Assembly: GCF_041261445.1 (NCBI RefSeq)
Contig: NZ_JBGCCU010000010.1
Span: 1 to 64,000, forward strand
DNA: 64,000 bases
Reading direction: 5' to 3'
Origin: Catenulispora sp. EB89
GTDB lineage: Bacteria; Actinomycetota; Actinomycetes; Streptomycetales; Catenulisporaceae
This document shows positions 26,178 through 34,270 of this stretch, one piece after another. The translations under genes and the position numbers were made by a program. The notes beneath the pieces are model-generated. The model did not search any database. It saw nothing but the letters and a program-made list of their open reading frames with translations, and had not been told where the DNA came from. Positions within the stretch are counted from its first letter, which is position 1; each line of letters opens with the position of its first letter.

Positions 26178-27019
26178 GAGCGGGACTCCCAGTCGTCGAG
26201 GGTGTTCAGGTACGCGCGGGTGCGCTCGGGGCTGGCGGCGAAGGACGCGTCGCCGGGCCCGGTCGGGGCGCTCCGCCAGGCGTGGATACGCAGGGGGCCG
26301 ACGCGGTAGTCGGGTCGCGGGTCCAGGGGATGCGGGACGTTGGCGATCAGGACGATGAGCGGGAGCTCGGCGACCAGGTCGACCGAGGTTCCGGGACCGG
26401 CAGAACCCTGCCAGGTCAAGGCGCCGTCCTCGGCGACGCGGACGCCTTGGAAGAAGGACAGGGACGGGCCCAGGTCGCGCGGCGTCAGGCCGTGCTTCGC
26501 GGCGGCGAGGGTGAGGAGCGACTGCCCGGAGGGCGTCGGCCCCTCGGGACGGGCGTCGCCGAACTTGGCGGTGTTCCAGGCGTCGGAGCTGGTGCCACAG
26601 AAGGCGTCGTGGTGCTGCGAGGTGTCGGCGGCGAGGGTGGCCAGGACCCTGCCGTCGCCGGAGAGCAGGGGGTGGCCGGCGCCGAGGTAGGCCTGCCAGG
26701 GGATCTTGAGGGTGTCGGCGATGTTGAGGCGTTCGTACGGTGCGTCGGCCCGCAGGAGGAAGACGTTGGCGCAGGCGTCGCCGGTGGGGTCCTCCAGGCG
26801 GATCCGCGTGCCGCGGGCGACGGTGCGGTGCGTGTAGGCGGCCGGCGGGACGGTCTCGGCCCAGGTGAGGGCGTCCGGAGATACGTCGGACGGAACGTAC
26901 GGAGACGTCGCCGCGGGGATGTAGGGCATGGATTGCGTGGCGGACGCGGTCGCCGATGCGGCCTGCGACCGCGCGTCGCTTCGGGCGGCGGTGATGGTGT
27001 CCGTCTGGCGGGTGGTCAT
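26174..27019 (-). CDS. DUF1989 protein, second carboxyguanidine deiminase subunit
   Basis: 281 residues. The first ~45 are a Ser/Thr/Ala-rich extension (TASATASATQS). The DUF1989 core follows: GTRIRLEDPTGDACANVFLL, TLKIPWQAYLGAGHPLLSGDG, HHDAFCGTSSDAWN and FFQGVRV. It pairs with the next gene as the other deiminase subunit. The ATG at 27019 overlaps the permease stop (ATGA). The open frame continues upstream to 28708 antisense-free but in the wrong frame of the permease, so it is not used. Confidence 0.88.
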   Translation of the reverse strand: MTTRQTDTITAARSDARSQAASATASATQSMPYIPAATSPYVPSDVSPDALTWAETVPPAAYTHRTVARGTRIRLEDPTGDACANVFLLRADAPYERLNIADTLKIPWQAYLGAGHPLLSGDGRVLATLAADTSQHHDAFCGTSSDAWNTAKFGDARPEGPTPSGQSLLTLAAAKHGLTPRDLGPSLSFFQGVRVAEDGALTWQGSAGPGTSVDLVAELPLIVLIANVPHPLDPRPDYRVGPLRIHAWRSAPTGPGDASFAASPERTRAYLNTLDDWESRS

Positions 27020-28659
27020 GACGCCGCCTCGGCCACCGCTCCGGCCGCTCCGCCTGCCCCGGCCGCCGAGACCGCCCCGACCGCGATCACGCTGGGAGCC
27101 CGGTGCCGCCGGTGCGTCGCCGCGTAGTAGAGGCCGCCGACGGCCGTCGCTCCGGCGATGAACAGCACCCCCGACCAGCGCAGCCACCAGGTGTGCCCGG
27201 TCGTGTCGTAGACGGCGGTGCGCGGCCACAGCAGGTTGACCACCATCGCGGCCTGATAGAGCACGGCGATCGCCCCGACGGCGATGCCGAACCGGCCCAG
27301 GCTGAAGGCGGGGCGTCCGTCCTCGTCGTGCTCGCCGTCGAACCGGGCGGTCCATCCCGTCACCCGCCGCCACAACAGCGGGCCGGTCACCCCGAGGTAT
27401 GCCAGATACAGCATCGCGATGCACAGGCTCGACAACGCCGTGAACAGCGCCGTCTGGCCGATGTTCACGACCAGCGCCGCCACCGCCCCGACGCCCACGA
27501 CCAGGCTCGCGGTGATCGGCGTCCCGGTGCGCGGCGACACCTTCGCCAGGGTCCGGGAGAACGGCAAGGCGTTCTCGCGCGCCATCGAGAACACCATCCG
27601 CGACCCGGCCGTCTGGCAGGCCAGCGTGCACGCGAACACCGCCACCGCGACCGTGCACAACAGCAGCCGTCCCAACACCGACCCGAACCGCTGCGAGACC
27701 ACCCAGGCCAGGCCGCCGGAGGCCAGGTTCCCGTCGGTCAGGCTGGGCGCCGCGATCAGCCCGGCCAGGATCAGCAGGCCGCCGCCGAGCCCTGACACGG
27801 CGACGGCGCGCACGATCGTCTTCGGCGTCGTCCGGCGCGGCGCGCGGGTCTCCTCGCTGAGCTCGCCGGCGGCGTCGAAGCCGACCAGGACGTACGCGGC
27901 CATCAAGGCCGAGGCCAGCCACGCGAACAGGTACGAGCCGCCCGAGGCCGCGCCGGTCGTGTGCAGCACGACGGTCGCGGACCGCTTGGGCAGGAAGAAC
28001 AGCAGGGCTATCAGCGCACTGACACCGATCAGCTCGACGACCACGCCGGCGCTCGTGACCAGGGCCATGACCCGCACCGACACGATGGTCACGACCGTGG
28101 TGACGACCAGCAGCACGCAGCCGAGCAGCACCGCGTTCTCCGCGCCGGTCGAGGAGGTCGGCGTGGCGTTGGCGTGCGAGCCGCCGACGATCTGGAAGCC
28201 GTCCCAGATGCTCGGCAGCACCGCCTGCAGGGCGACGGCGGCCACCGCGACCGTGAGGATCTGTCCCACGATCATCGTCCAGCCGGTGAACCAGCCGAAC
28301 ACCTTCCCGGCCAGCCGCGTGGACCACTGGTAGATCGCCCCGGAGACCGGCCACCGCGCGGCCAGCTCCGCGAAGTTCAGCGCCACCAGCATCTGGCCGG
28401 CGAACACCAGCGGCCAGGTCCAGAAGAACGCCGCGCCGCCGAATCCGAAGCCCAGGCCGAACAGCTGGAAGACCGTGGTCAGGATGCTGACGAAGGAGAA
28501 GCCCGCCGCGAAGGAGGAGAAGGAGCCGACTCCGCGGCGCAGCTCCTGGCGGTACCCGAGGGCGGCCAGACTGTGGGCCTCGGCGAGGCCCGTCGCGGCC
28601 TCGCGGCCGGACGGGGACAGGGGTTGAGCGGGTGGCGCAGCGTTCGGGTGCTGACTCAT
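27016..28659 (-). CDS. APC-family permease (guanidine/amine uptake candidate)
   Basis: 547 residues with about 12 membrane segments. APC signatures include GVGSFSSFAAGFSFVSILT, FAELAARWPVSGAIYQWS and FDAAGELSEETRAPRRTTPK, closest to the amino acid/GABA-choline transporter branch. As first gene of the carboxylase operon it probably imports the nitrogen source. ATG 28659 is preferred (GGTGAGG ribosome site); GTG 28671 is in frame. The palindrome at 28684-28705 lies just upstream. Confidence 0.9.
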   Translation of the reverse strand: MSQHPNAAPPAQPLSPSGREAATGLAEAHSLAALGYRQELRRGVGSFSSFAAGFSFVSILTTVFQLFGLGFGFGGAAFFWTWPLVFAGQMLVALNFAELAARWPVSGAIYQWSTRLAGKVFGWFTGWTMIVGQILTVAVAAVALQAVLPSIWDGFQIVGGSHANATPTSSTGAENAVLLGCVLLVVTTVVTIVSVRVMALVTSAGVVVELIGVSALIALLFFLPKRSATVVLHTTGAASGGSYLFAWLASALMAAYVLVGFDAAGELSEETRAPRRTTPKTIVRAVAVSGLGGGLLILAGLIAAPSLTDGNLASGGLAWVVSQRFGSVLGRLLLCTVAVAVFACTLACQTAGSRMVFSMARENALPFSRTLAKVSPRTGTPITASLVVGVGAVAALVVNIGQTALFTALSSLCIAMLYLAYLGVTGPLLWRRVTGWTARFDGEHDEDGRPAFSLGRFGIAVGAIAVLYQAAMVVNLLWPRTAVYDTTGHTWWLRWSGVLFIAGATAVGGLYYAATHRRHRAPSVIAVGAVSAAGAGGAAGAVAEAAS

Positions 28660-28683
28660 CGCGGACCTCACCGGGACTGGCTA

Positions 28684-28705
28684 ATACCTGTCGGTCGACA
28701 GGTAT
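28684..28705. promoter_or_regulatory. Operator of the carboxylase operon, probable AmtR-like site
   Basis: ATACCTGTCG-N2-CGACAGGTAT is a perfect 10-bp dyad 25 bases upstream of the permease ATG. Its symmetry and position fit a TetR-family repressor, and the operon's last gene encodes one. Confidence 0.75.
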
Positions 28706-28788
28706 CACCCAAAGTCATATCGGCTGGTCACCGCTCCATGACGCGGTCGTACCCGCTGTGTTAAATCCGGCGCAGGCGCCTGTGTCTC

Positions 28789-29229
28789 CTACGCCTCGAA
28801 CGGGGTGAGGACGAAGATCGGCATCTTCCTGCTGGTCTTCTTCTGGTACTCGGCGTAGTCCGGCCAGACGGCGACGGCGCGGTCGAACCAGGCCTCGTAC
28901 TCCTCGTCGTGGACTTCCCGGGCCTGGTAGTCCTTCTTCGCCGGGCCGTCCTGGAGCTCCACGTGCGGGTTCGCGGTCACGTTGTAGTACCAGACCGGGT
29001 GCTTGGGCGCGCCGCCGAGCGAGGCGACCACGGCGTACTCGCCGTCGTGCTCGACGCGCATCAGCGGGGTCTTGCGCAGCTTGCCGGACTTGGCGCCCAC
29101 CGAGGTCAGCACGATGACCGGCTTGCCCTGGTTCTCCGTGCCCTCGGTGCCTCCGGAGCTTTCGTAGAGCTCGACCTGGTCGCGGCTGAAGTCGAAGGTG
29201 CTGGGGTCGTACTCGCCGGTGAGAGGCAT
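28789..29229 (-). CDS. DUF385 / F420-dependent nitroreductase-family protein
   Basis: 146 residues of the deazaflavin-dependent nitroreductase (DDN/DUF385) family: [52 protein letters not shown] and the final [10 protein letters not shown]. These split-barrel proteins bind F420 or act as quinone reductases. The start is ATG 29229 ([10 protein letters not shown]); the frame to 29268 would cover the operator side. A copy of the 20-bp operator shared with the FMN reductase gene lies 67 bases upstream. Confidence 0.9.
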   Translation of the reverse strand: MPLTGEYDPSTFDFSRDQVELYESSGGTEGTENQGKPVIVLTSVGAKSGKLRKTPLMRVEHDGEYAVVASLGGAPKHPVWYYNVTANPHVELQDGPAKKDYQAREVHDEEYEAWFDRAVAVWPDYAEYQKKTSRKMPIFVLTPFEA

Positions 29230-29295
29230 GGTTTCGTCATCCGATCCGTCGGTCCACCGGCCTGCCACGGGGCGTGGCAGGGCCTCGTCGTGTCG

Positions 29296-29315
29296 AAACG
29301 GACTTTACCCCGGTT
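29296..29315. promoter_or_regulatory. TetR operator, copy 1
   Basis: On the minus strand this reads AACCGGGGTAAAGTCCGTTT, a loose dyad AAnCGG-N8-CCGTTT. The inner 14 bases are identical to the copy at 30030. It lies upstream of the DUF385 gene. Confidence 0.75.
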
Positions 29316-29352
29316 CACCCGGCGAGGCCAGAGGACACGCGGACCGCGGGTA

Positions 29353-30003
29353 CTACGCGCTGCATATGCGCCGGACGAGGTCCTGCCAGGCCTGGCCGAT
29401 CCGGTCCTCGATGCCGGTGGGCTCGGTGAGGTCGGAGGTCGAGAGGTACAGCAGCGGAGGGGCGTCCAGGGCGGCGGTGAGCTGGATGGCCAGCATGTCC
29501 AGGTCGGCGCCGTCGAGCCGCATCTGTCCCAACAGCATGCGGATGTGCGTCCGGGACATCGGTGTCTCCGCGCCGGCCGGGATCGGCTGCCGGCCGTCGA
29601 GCGAGGCCCGGGCGATCTCACGGTTTCTGATCATGAAGGCGATTCTGGCCCGGCCGTAGGCGATCAGGCGGTCCGGCGCGGGGGCGCCGGGGCCCAGCGG
29701 CGGGGGGCCGGCCAGCACCTGCTCCTGGAAGTCACGCTCGTCGCCCTCGAGCAGCGCCTGGAAGATCCCCGCGCGGGTGCCGAACCGGCGGAACACCGTC
29801 CCCTTGCCGAGTCCGGCCCGCTCGGCCAGGCCGTCCATCGTCAGGCCGTCCGCGCCGCACTGTTCGGCCAGCATCTCGCGGGCCGTGGCCAGCAGGTGCT
29901 TGCGGTTGCGGACGGCGTCGGCGCGTTCGGTCGGGGGAGAGCCGACCGACGGTGAACCCAGGGACAGAGCAGGTGAACCCAGAGGCTGAGCGGGGCGGTC
30001 CAT
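29353..30003 (-). CDS. TetR-family transcriptional regulator
   Basis: 216 residues. The N-terminal HTH (about 33-80) contains LTMDGLAERAGLGKGTVFRRF, here seen as LTMDGLAERAGLGKG then TVFRRFGTRAGI. The C-terminal ligand domain is Leu-rich. The N-terminus has a Pro/Ser repeat (LGSPALSLGSPSVGSP). It is flanked by two copies of one operator: one facing the divergent FMN reductase gene, one in front of the DUF385 gene. This makes it the probable repressor of a small reductase regulon, perhaps for quinone or electrophile stress. Confidence 0.93.
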   Translation of the reverse strand: MDRPAQPLGSPALSLGSPSVGSPPTERADAVRNRKHLLATAREMLAEQCGADGLTMDGLAERAGLGKGTVFRRFGTRAGIFQALLEGDERDFQEQVLAGPPPLGPGAPAPDRLIAYGRARIAFMIRNREIARASLDGRQPIPAGAETPMSRTHIRMLLGQMRLDGADLDMLAIQLTAALDAPPLLYLSTSDLTEPTGIEDRIGQAWQDLVRRICSA

Positions 30004-30029
30004 GGGGTCACTCTACCGGCGGGAATGTT

Positions 30030-30049
30030 AATCGGGGTAAAGTCCGTTT
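30030..30049. promoter_or_regulatory. TetR operator, copy 2
   Basis: AATCGGGGTAAAGTCCGTTT, between the TetR gene and the divergent FMN reductase gene. It differs from copy 1 at one position, and lies 26 bases upstream of the regulator's own start. Confidence 0.75.
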
Positions 30050-30143
30050 ATCGTGGAGCGCGCCGACCCCGGCCGCGGACCCGCCCGCACCGGCGGCCGG
30101 CGAAAGCCTCGCCTGTTCAGCACACTCACAGATCGGAAGCACC

Positions 30144-30707
30144 ATGAGCGACTTGAAGATCGCCGTCATCCTCGGCAGCACCCGGCCCGGCCGCAACGGC
30201 AAGGCCGTCGCCGACTGGGTCATGGAGAAGGCCGCGGCGCGCACCGGCGCGAAGTACGAGCTGGTGGACCTGGCCGACTACCCGCTGCCGCACCTGGACG
30301 AGGCCCTGCCGCCGGCCATGGGCCAGTACGCGGGGGAGCACACCAAGGCCTGGGCCGCGACCATCGCCGCGTTCGACGGGTTCATATTCGTCAGCCCCGA
30401 GTACAACCACTCCACGTCCGGCGTGCTGAAGAACGCGATCGACTACCTGCACGCCGAGTGGAACAACAAGGCGGCCGGCTTCGTCTCCTACGGCAGCCTC
30501 GGCGGCGCCCGGGCGATCGAGCACCTGCGGGCGATCTCCAGCGAGCTCCAGATGGCCACGGTGCGCCAGCAGCTGTCGTTCTCGATGTTCACCGACTTCG
30601 AGAACTTCTCCGTCTTCCACCCGGGCCCGCAGCACGACGCCTCCGCCACGGTCCTGTTCGACCAGCTCGAGGCGTGGGCCGGGGCGCTGAAGACCCTGCG
30701 GGTCTGA
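30144..30707 (+). CDS. NADPH-dependent FMN reductase family protein
   Basis: 187 residues with a flavodoxin-like fold: the phosphate-binding GSTRPGRNGKAV near the N-terminus, FVSPEYNHSTSGVLKNAID in the flavin loop, and YGSLGGARAIEHLR. It reduces FMN or quinones with NAD(P)H in the cytoplasm. The start is ATG 30144. It is divergent from the TetR gene and has its operator upstream. It could supply reduced flavin to the distant SsuD, but nothing in the sequence links them. The stop codon lies in a 15-bp tandem duplication (30698-30727). Confidence 0.93.
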   Translation: MSDLKIAVILGSTRPGRNGKAVADWVMEKAAARTGAKYELVDLADYPLPHLDEALPPAMGQYAGEHTKAWAATIAAFDGFIFVSPEYNHSTSGVLKNAIDYLHAEWNNKAAGFVSYGSLGGARAIEHLRAISSELQMATVRQQLSFSMFTDFENFSVFHPGPQHDASATVLFDQLEAWAGALKTLRV

Positions 30708-30727
30708 GCAAAGCGGGTCTGAGCAAA
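30698..30727. repeat. Perfect 15-bp tandem duplication spanning a stop codon
   Basis: GCGGGTCTGAGCAAA is repeated exactly head to tail; the first copy contains the TGA of the FMN reductase gene. Confidence 0.85.
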
Positions 30728-30728
30728 G

Positions 30729-30758
30729 GGGCCAGGCCGCCTCGCGGCGGCCTGGCCC
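30729..30758. terminator. Bidirectional hairpin terminator
   Basis: A perfect 13-bp stem (GGGCCAGGCCGCC) with a TCGC loop lies between two convergent genes. Confidence 0.85.
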
Positions 30759-30775
30759 GGGAAATCAGTACTCTG

Positions 30776-32749
30776 CTACGGGTACGAGACGACGTCGCTC
30801 GGCCCGACGAACGTCGAGCTGACCGGCGCGCCCTGGCCGTTGACGACCGACTGGATCCCGCCGGAGCCGGTGAGGAACACCGTCAGGATGTCGTGGAACT
30901 GGACGCCGGGGCTCGACGGCGCCTGGAACGCCATCGAGTTCTGGATGTCCACCCCCTGGTTGAAGAACGTGTAGCTGCCCATGCCGTAGCCCTGGAAGGT
31001 CTTCACGTGCTTGCCGACCAGGAAGGCGGGATAGCCGTTCTGGGTCGGGCTCGCCATCCACGAGGCCTGGTTCGGCACCTCGTACGGGTTCTCGTTCTGG
31101 AAGAAGATCACCGTGCCCTGCTGTCCGTTCCAGACCGTCTCGTTCTTCTGGAAGTGCTCGACCGCGAGCCCGTAGGCCGTGACGCCGTTCCCGTTGACGG
31201 TCAGACCGGTGTCGGCCTGGTCGGAGGTCCAGGTCCCGGCGCCCGCGCCGTGGTCGGCGCGCCAGATCCAGACGTCGTCGAGGATCGAGCCGTTGCTGTT
31301 GTCCACGAAGGCGTCGCGCACCGTGCCGGCCGTCGCGCCGCCGACCCGGAAGAACACGTCGTCGACGGAGATCGGGTCGTCGGCGTGGCTCACCGGGAAG
31401 GGCAGCGGCGCCACGTCGAGCAGGGCCGGCGACTCGGCGGTTCCGGCGTCGAAGATCAGGCCGGACAGCGTGGTGCCGCCGGTGTCCGCGACGTCCATCG
31501 TCACGTTGCCGTCGGTGGGGACCAGGGTGGGGAAGCCGAGGCCGACGATCTGCGTGTTCGGCCACAGGACGTGGATCGTCCGCGGGACGTTGTAGACGCC
31601 CGGCGTGAACAGCAGGTCGTCGCCGAGCAGCAGCGCCGTGTTGATCTGCGTGACGGTGCTCGCCGGGTTCACGACGTAGAACCTGCTCAGCGGCAGCGAG
31701 GTCCCGGGCGTCTGGCCCGCGGCCCAGCTCGGTCCGCTCGAGTTCTTCTGGAGCGAGGGGACGAAGACCCGGTACTGGCCGGAGTCGTCGAGGTAGAGGT
31801 ACGGCGCCTCCTTGGTCACCGGGCACGTGGCCAGCGTCGTGTAGGGCGCCGGGCCGCCGGGGTCTCCGGAGTTCGCGGCGAAGCTCTGGGCCGGCGCGCT
31901 CGGGTCCCCGCAGAAGACCTGGTTCCAGACGCCGTTGGTCCAGCCGTCGAGGGCGGTGTCGCGGGTGATGTACTGCTGCTGCGAGCCGTTGATGACGGTG
32001 CCGCCGGTGAAGCGGGAGTCGGCGATGAAGCCGCCGCTGGCGTAGTCCGGCGAGCCGTCGCAGTAGTCCATGAGGCTCACGTTGCCGTTGACGACGACCC
32101 GGCGCAGCGGGGAGGCCTGCGAGGCGGCCCAGAACTCGGTGTTGGCCTGGCAGCCGTTCCCGCCGGCGACGTTGATCGTCAGGTTCGTCACCGAGCGCCA
32201 GAAGTTGTCGGTGGCGTTGCAGTTGGTCTGGCTGCCGAGGCACTGGTTGTAGACGTCGAGCGAGCCGTTGATGACCGTGCGGTCCGGGGTCAGGCCCAGG
32301 CCTGCGACGCTGGTGTAGTAGCCGACCTGGAAGACCAGCGGGTTCGCGGCGGAGCCGTAGGTCCCGGGCTTGAACAGCAGGGCGTAGCGCTCGGTGCCGA
32401 ACTGGTTCGGGACCTGCTGGGTGGCGATCGTGTCGAGCGTGGTCTGGATCGAGGCCTGCGACATCGTCGGGTCGAAAACGATCACGTTCGGGCCGAGGGC
32501 GCCGCCGGTGGGCGGGAGCGTCGCAGGGCTCTGGTGGGCGGCGTTCGCGGAGGTGGATGCGGAGGTGGATGCGGTGGTGGTCGCGGAGGTGGATGCGGCC
32601 GCGGACGCCGTGTGCGGCGCGGATGCCGACGCGCTTGACGTGGTGAGGGCGGAGGCGGTCACGAGGCCCAACGCCGCCGCCGTGATCGTCAGAGCCCGGC
32701 CCGCGCGCCCGAGGGTGCGCGGGAAGCGGAAACGTTTACGTTGAATCAC
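30776..32749 (-). CDS. Secreted right-handed beta-helix protein
   Basis: 657 residues. The signal peptide (about 1-43) is followed by a Ser/Thr/Ala linker (TASTSASTSANAA). The rest reads as a pectate-lyase-like beta-helix: recurrent short strands with Asn/Gly turns (GPNVIVFDPTMSQASIQTTL, FKPGTYGS, RTVINGSLDVYNQ, TTLSGLIFDAGT). Relatives in actinobacteria are often annotated 'adenylyl cyclase', but I see no cyclase motif. It is probably a polysaccharide-binding or -cleaving enzyme; a GH55-like beta-1,3-glucanase is possible. Two LacI-type dyads lie upstream. Confidence 0.85.
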   Translation of the reverse strand: MIQRKRFRFPRTLGRAGRALTITAAALGLVTASALTTSSASASAPHTASAAASTSATTTASTSASTSANAAHQSPATLPPTGGALGPNVIVFDPTMSQASIQTTLDTIATQQVPNQFGTERYALLFKPGTYGSAANPLVFQVGYYTSVAGLGLTPDRTVINGSLDVYNQCLGSQTNCNATDNFWRSVTNLTINVAGGNGCQANTEFWAASQASPLRRVVVNGNVSLMDYCDGSPDYASGGFIADSRFTGGTVINGSQQQYITRDTALDGWTNGVWNQVFCGDPSAPAQSFAANSGDPGGPAPYTTLATCPVTKEAPYLYLDDSGQYRVFVPSLQKNSSGPSWAAGQTPGTSLPLSRFYVVNPASTVTQINTALLLGDDLLFTPGVYNVPRTIHVLWPNTQIVGLGFPTLVPTDGNVTMDVADTGGTTLSGLIFDAGTAESPALLDVAPLPFPVSHADDPISVDDVFFRVGGATAGTVRDAFVDNSNGSILDDVWIWRADHGAGAGTWTSDQADTGLTVNGNGVTAYGLAVEHFQKNETVWNGQQGTVIFFQNENPYEVPNQASWMASPTQNGYPAFLVGKHVKTFQGYGMGSYTFFNQGVDIQNSMAFQAPSSPGVQFHDILTVFLTGSGGIQSVVNGQGAPVSSTFVGPSDVVSYP

Positions 32750-32793
32750 ATTCCACCTAGCCTTCGTAGCGGATGTCTGTGATACCTGCGCTG

Positions 32794-32805
32794 GAGAGCG
32801 CTCTC
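32794..32805. promoter_or_regulatory. LacI-type operator candidate
   Basis: GAGAGCGCTCTC is a perfect 12-bp palindrome 44 bases upstream of the beta-helix gene. It resembles the GAGCGCTC core of actinobacterial CebR-type sites. A weaker version, AGAGATGCTCTCT, is at 32844-32856. Confidence 0.6.
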
Positions 32806-32905
32806 AGGGACAGGAGTGAACTCGTGTGCCAGGAGTGCTGTCAAGAGATGCTCTCTAGCTGGTCGAAGGCTCTGGCAGGTCAAACGCTTCAGGTGGTCGT
32901 CGGCC

Positions 32906-34222
32906 CTACTTGTCCGCGGCCGCCCGCACCACCACCCGCGTGCAGGCCACCACGGCGGCGATGACCAGCGCGGCGAACACCACCATGGCGCTGCGGGCGG
33001 AGACGTGCTGGGTCGCGATGCCCAGGCCGACCACCGGCACGGTCAGGCCGACGTAGGCACCGAGGAAGAACCCTGCCAGGACCTCGGCCCGGGATTCCGG
33101 GGCGGCGGTGGAGGCGGCGGCGGTGATCGCGGCGCGGAAGGAGATGCCGGCGCCGGCACCGGCCAGGGCGCCGCCGATCACGAAGGTGGTGAGGTCCGGC
33201 AGCCACATGCCGGCGATCATCAGGGCCAGGCCGGGGATCAGCAGCAGCGGGCCGGTGCGCAGCGCGGTGGGAAGTGCGGCACGGCTCATCGCGATCTGGG
33301 CCAGCGCGCCGGCGGCGAAGGCGGTGAAGGCCACGGCGCCGGCCACCGCGTGCGAGGTCTGGTGCAGGGTGCCGGCCAGGAACGACGGGGCCAGCGAGGT
33401 GAAGACGCCGTAGACGGCGAACGTGGCCGCGCCGGCCGCCGTGGCGGCGAGGAACATGGGGCGGGCGTGCGGCGGCACCGCGATGCGCTGCGGGCGGTAG
33501 CGGGGCATCGGGTCGGGGCGGTCGGTGGTCTCGGGGGAGAGGGCTATGAACAGGGAGAGCACCAGGAGGGTCGCGCCGAAGACGTAGTACGACAGGCGGA
33601 GCGGCTGCGGCGCGTACTGCGCGAGGAGCCCGGCGACCAGCGGGCCGACGCCGATGCCGCCGAGGTTGGCGGCGGTGGCCACGATCTGTGCTGTTTGCGC
33701 GGAGCGTGCCGTTTGGGCGGAGCGTGCGCGCTGCGCGGAGTGCGAGGCGTCCGCGAGCGTCCCGCGGTGCAGCTCGGACAGGTAGGCGGTGGCCGTCGCG
33801 GTGGTCAGGCCGATCGAGACGCCGGAGACGACACGGGCCACGAGCAGGCCGGCCAGGCTCGGCGCGAGGACGAAGATCAGGCCGCTGAGGACGTTGACCA
33901 GCAGCGCCGGGACCAGGACCCGCTTGCGGCCCAGGCGGTCCGACAGGTGGCCGCCGAAGAACAGGCTGGCGACGACCCCGATCGCGTAGGCGCCGAAGAC
34001 GACGGTGAGCGTGATCGTCGAGAAGTGGTCGCGGCGCTGGTAGAGGACGTAGAGCGGGGTGGGCACCGCGGAGAATCCCATGTTCACCAGGAAGGCGGCC
34101 GCGGCGGCCCAGAACCCGAACGAGTGGTGGCGGCGCCGGCGCGCGTGGTCGGGGCCCGCTGTCTTTTCCATCGCCGCCGCCGAACCCGACGGCGCGGAGG
34201 TCCCATTCGAAATCACTGTCAT
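32906..34222 (-). CDS. MFS transporter (drug efflux type)
   Basis: 438 residues with 12 membrane segments. The MFS loop motif GGHLSDRLGRKRVLVP lies after TM2 and a motif-C-like GVSIGLTTATATAYL later. The central loop has a slippage-type repeat, SAQRARSAQTARSAQTAQ. The start is ATG 34222, and the divergent LysR gene begins 48 bp away. The LysR regulator likely controls this exporter. The frame opens further upstream only through the regulator gene. Confidence 0.92.
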   Translation of the reverse strand: MTVISNGTSAPSGSAAAMEKTAGPDHARRRRHHSFGFWAAAAAFLVNMGFSAVPTPLYVLYQRRDHFSTITLTVVFGAYAIGVVASLFFGGHLSDRLGRKRVLVPALLVNVLSGLIFVLAPSLAGLLVARVVSGVSIGLTTATATAYLSELHRGTLADASHSAQRARSAQTARSAQTAQIVATAANLGGIGVGPLVAGLLAQYAPQPLRLSYYVFGATLLVLSLFIALSPETTDRPDPMPRYRPQRIAVPPHARPMFLAATAAGAATFAVYGVFTSLAPSFLAGTLHQTSHAVAGAVAFTAFAAGALAQIAMSRAALPTALRTGPLLLIPGLALMIAGMWLPDLTTFVIGGALAGAGAGISFRAAITAAASTAAPESRAEVLAGFFLGAYVGLTVPVVGLGIATQHVSARSAMVVFAALVIAAVVACTRVVVRAAADK

Positions 34223-34227
34223 GCGAC

Positions 34228-34247
34228 AAGCGTGCGCGCCGACGCTT
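34228..34247. promoter_or_regulatory. LysR-site candidate between MFS and LysR genes
   Basis: AAGCGT-N8-ACGCTT is a perfect 6-bp dyad, followed directly by TATTAT (34247-34252), which could be the -10 of the LysR gene. Confidence 0.5.
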
Positions 34248-34270
34248 ATTATGTACAACGAAAAGAAATC

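Noticed and set aside
28660-28790. Guanidine (ykkC-type) riboswitch before the carboxylase operon
   Set aside because: I looked for the conserved class I and class III sequence blocks and saw none; one ACGA-containing hairpin-like stretch near 28745 is too short to claim class II.
30776-32749. Adenylyl cyclase annotation for the beta-helix protein
   Set aside because: No cyclase catalytic motif is visible; only a signal peptide and beta-helix repeats support a function.
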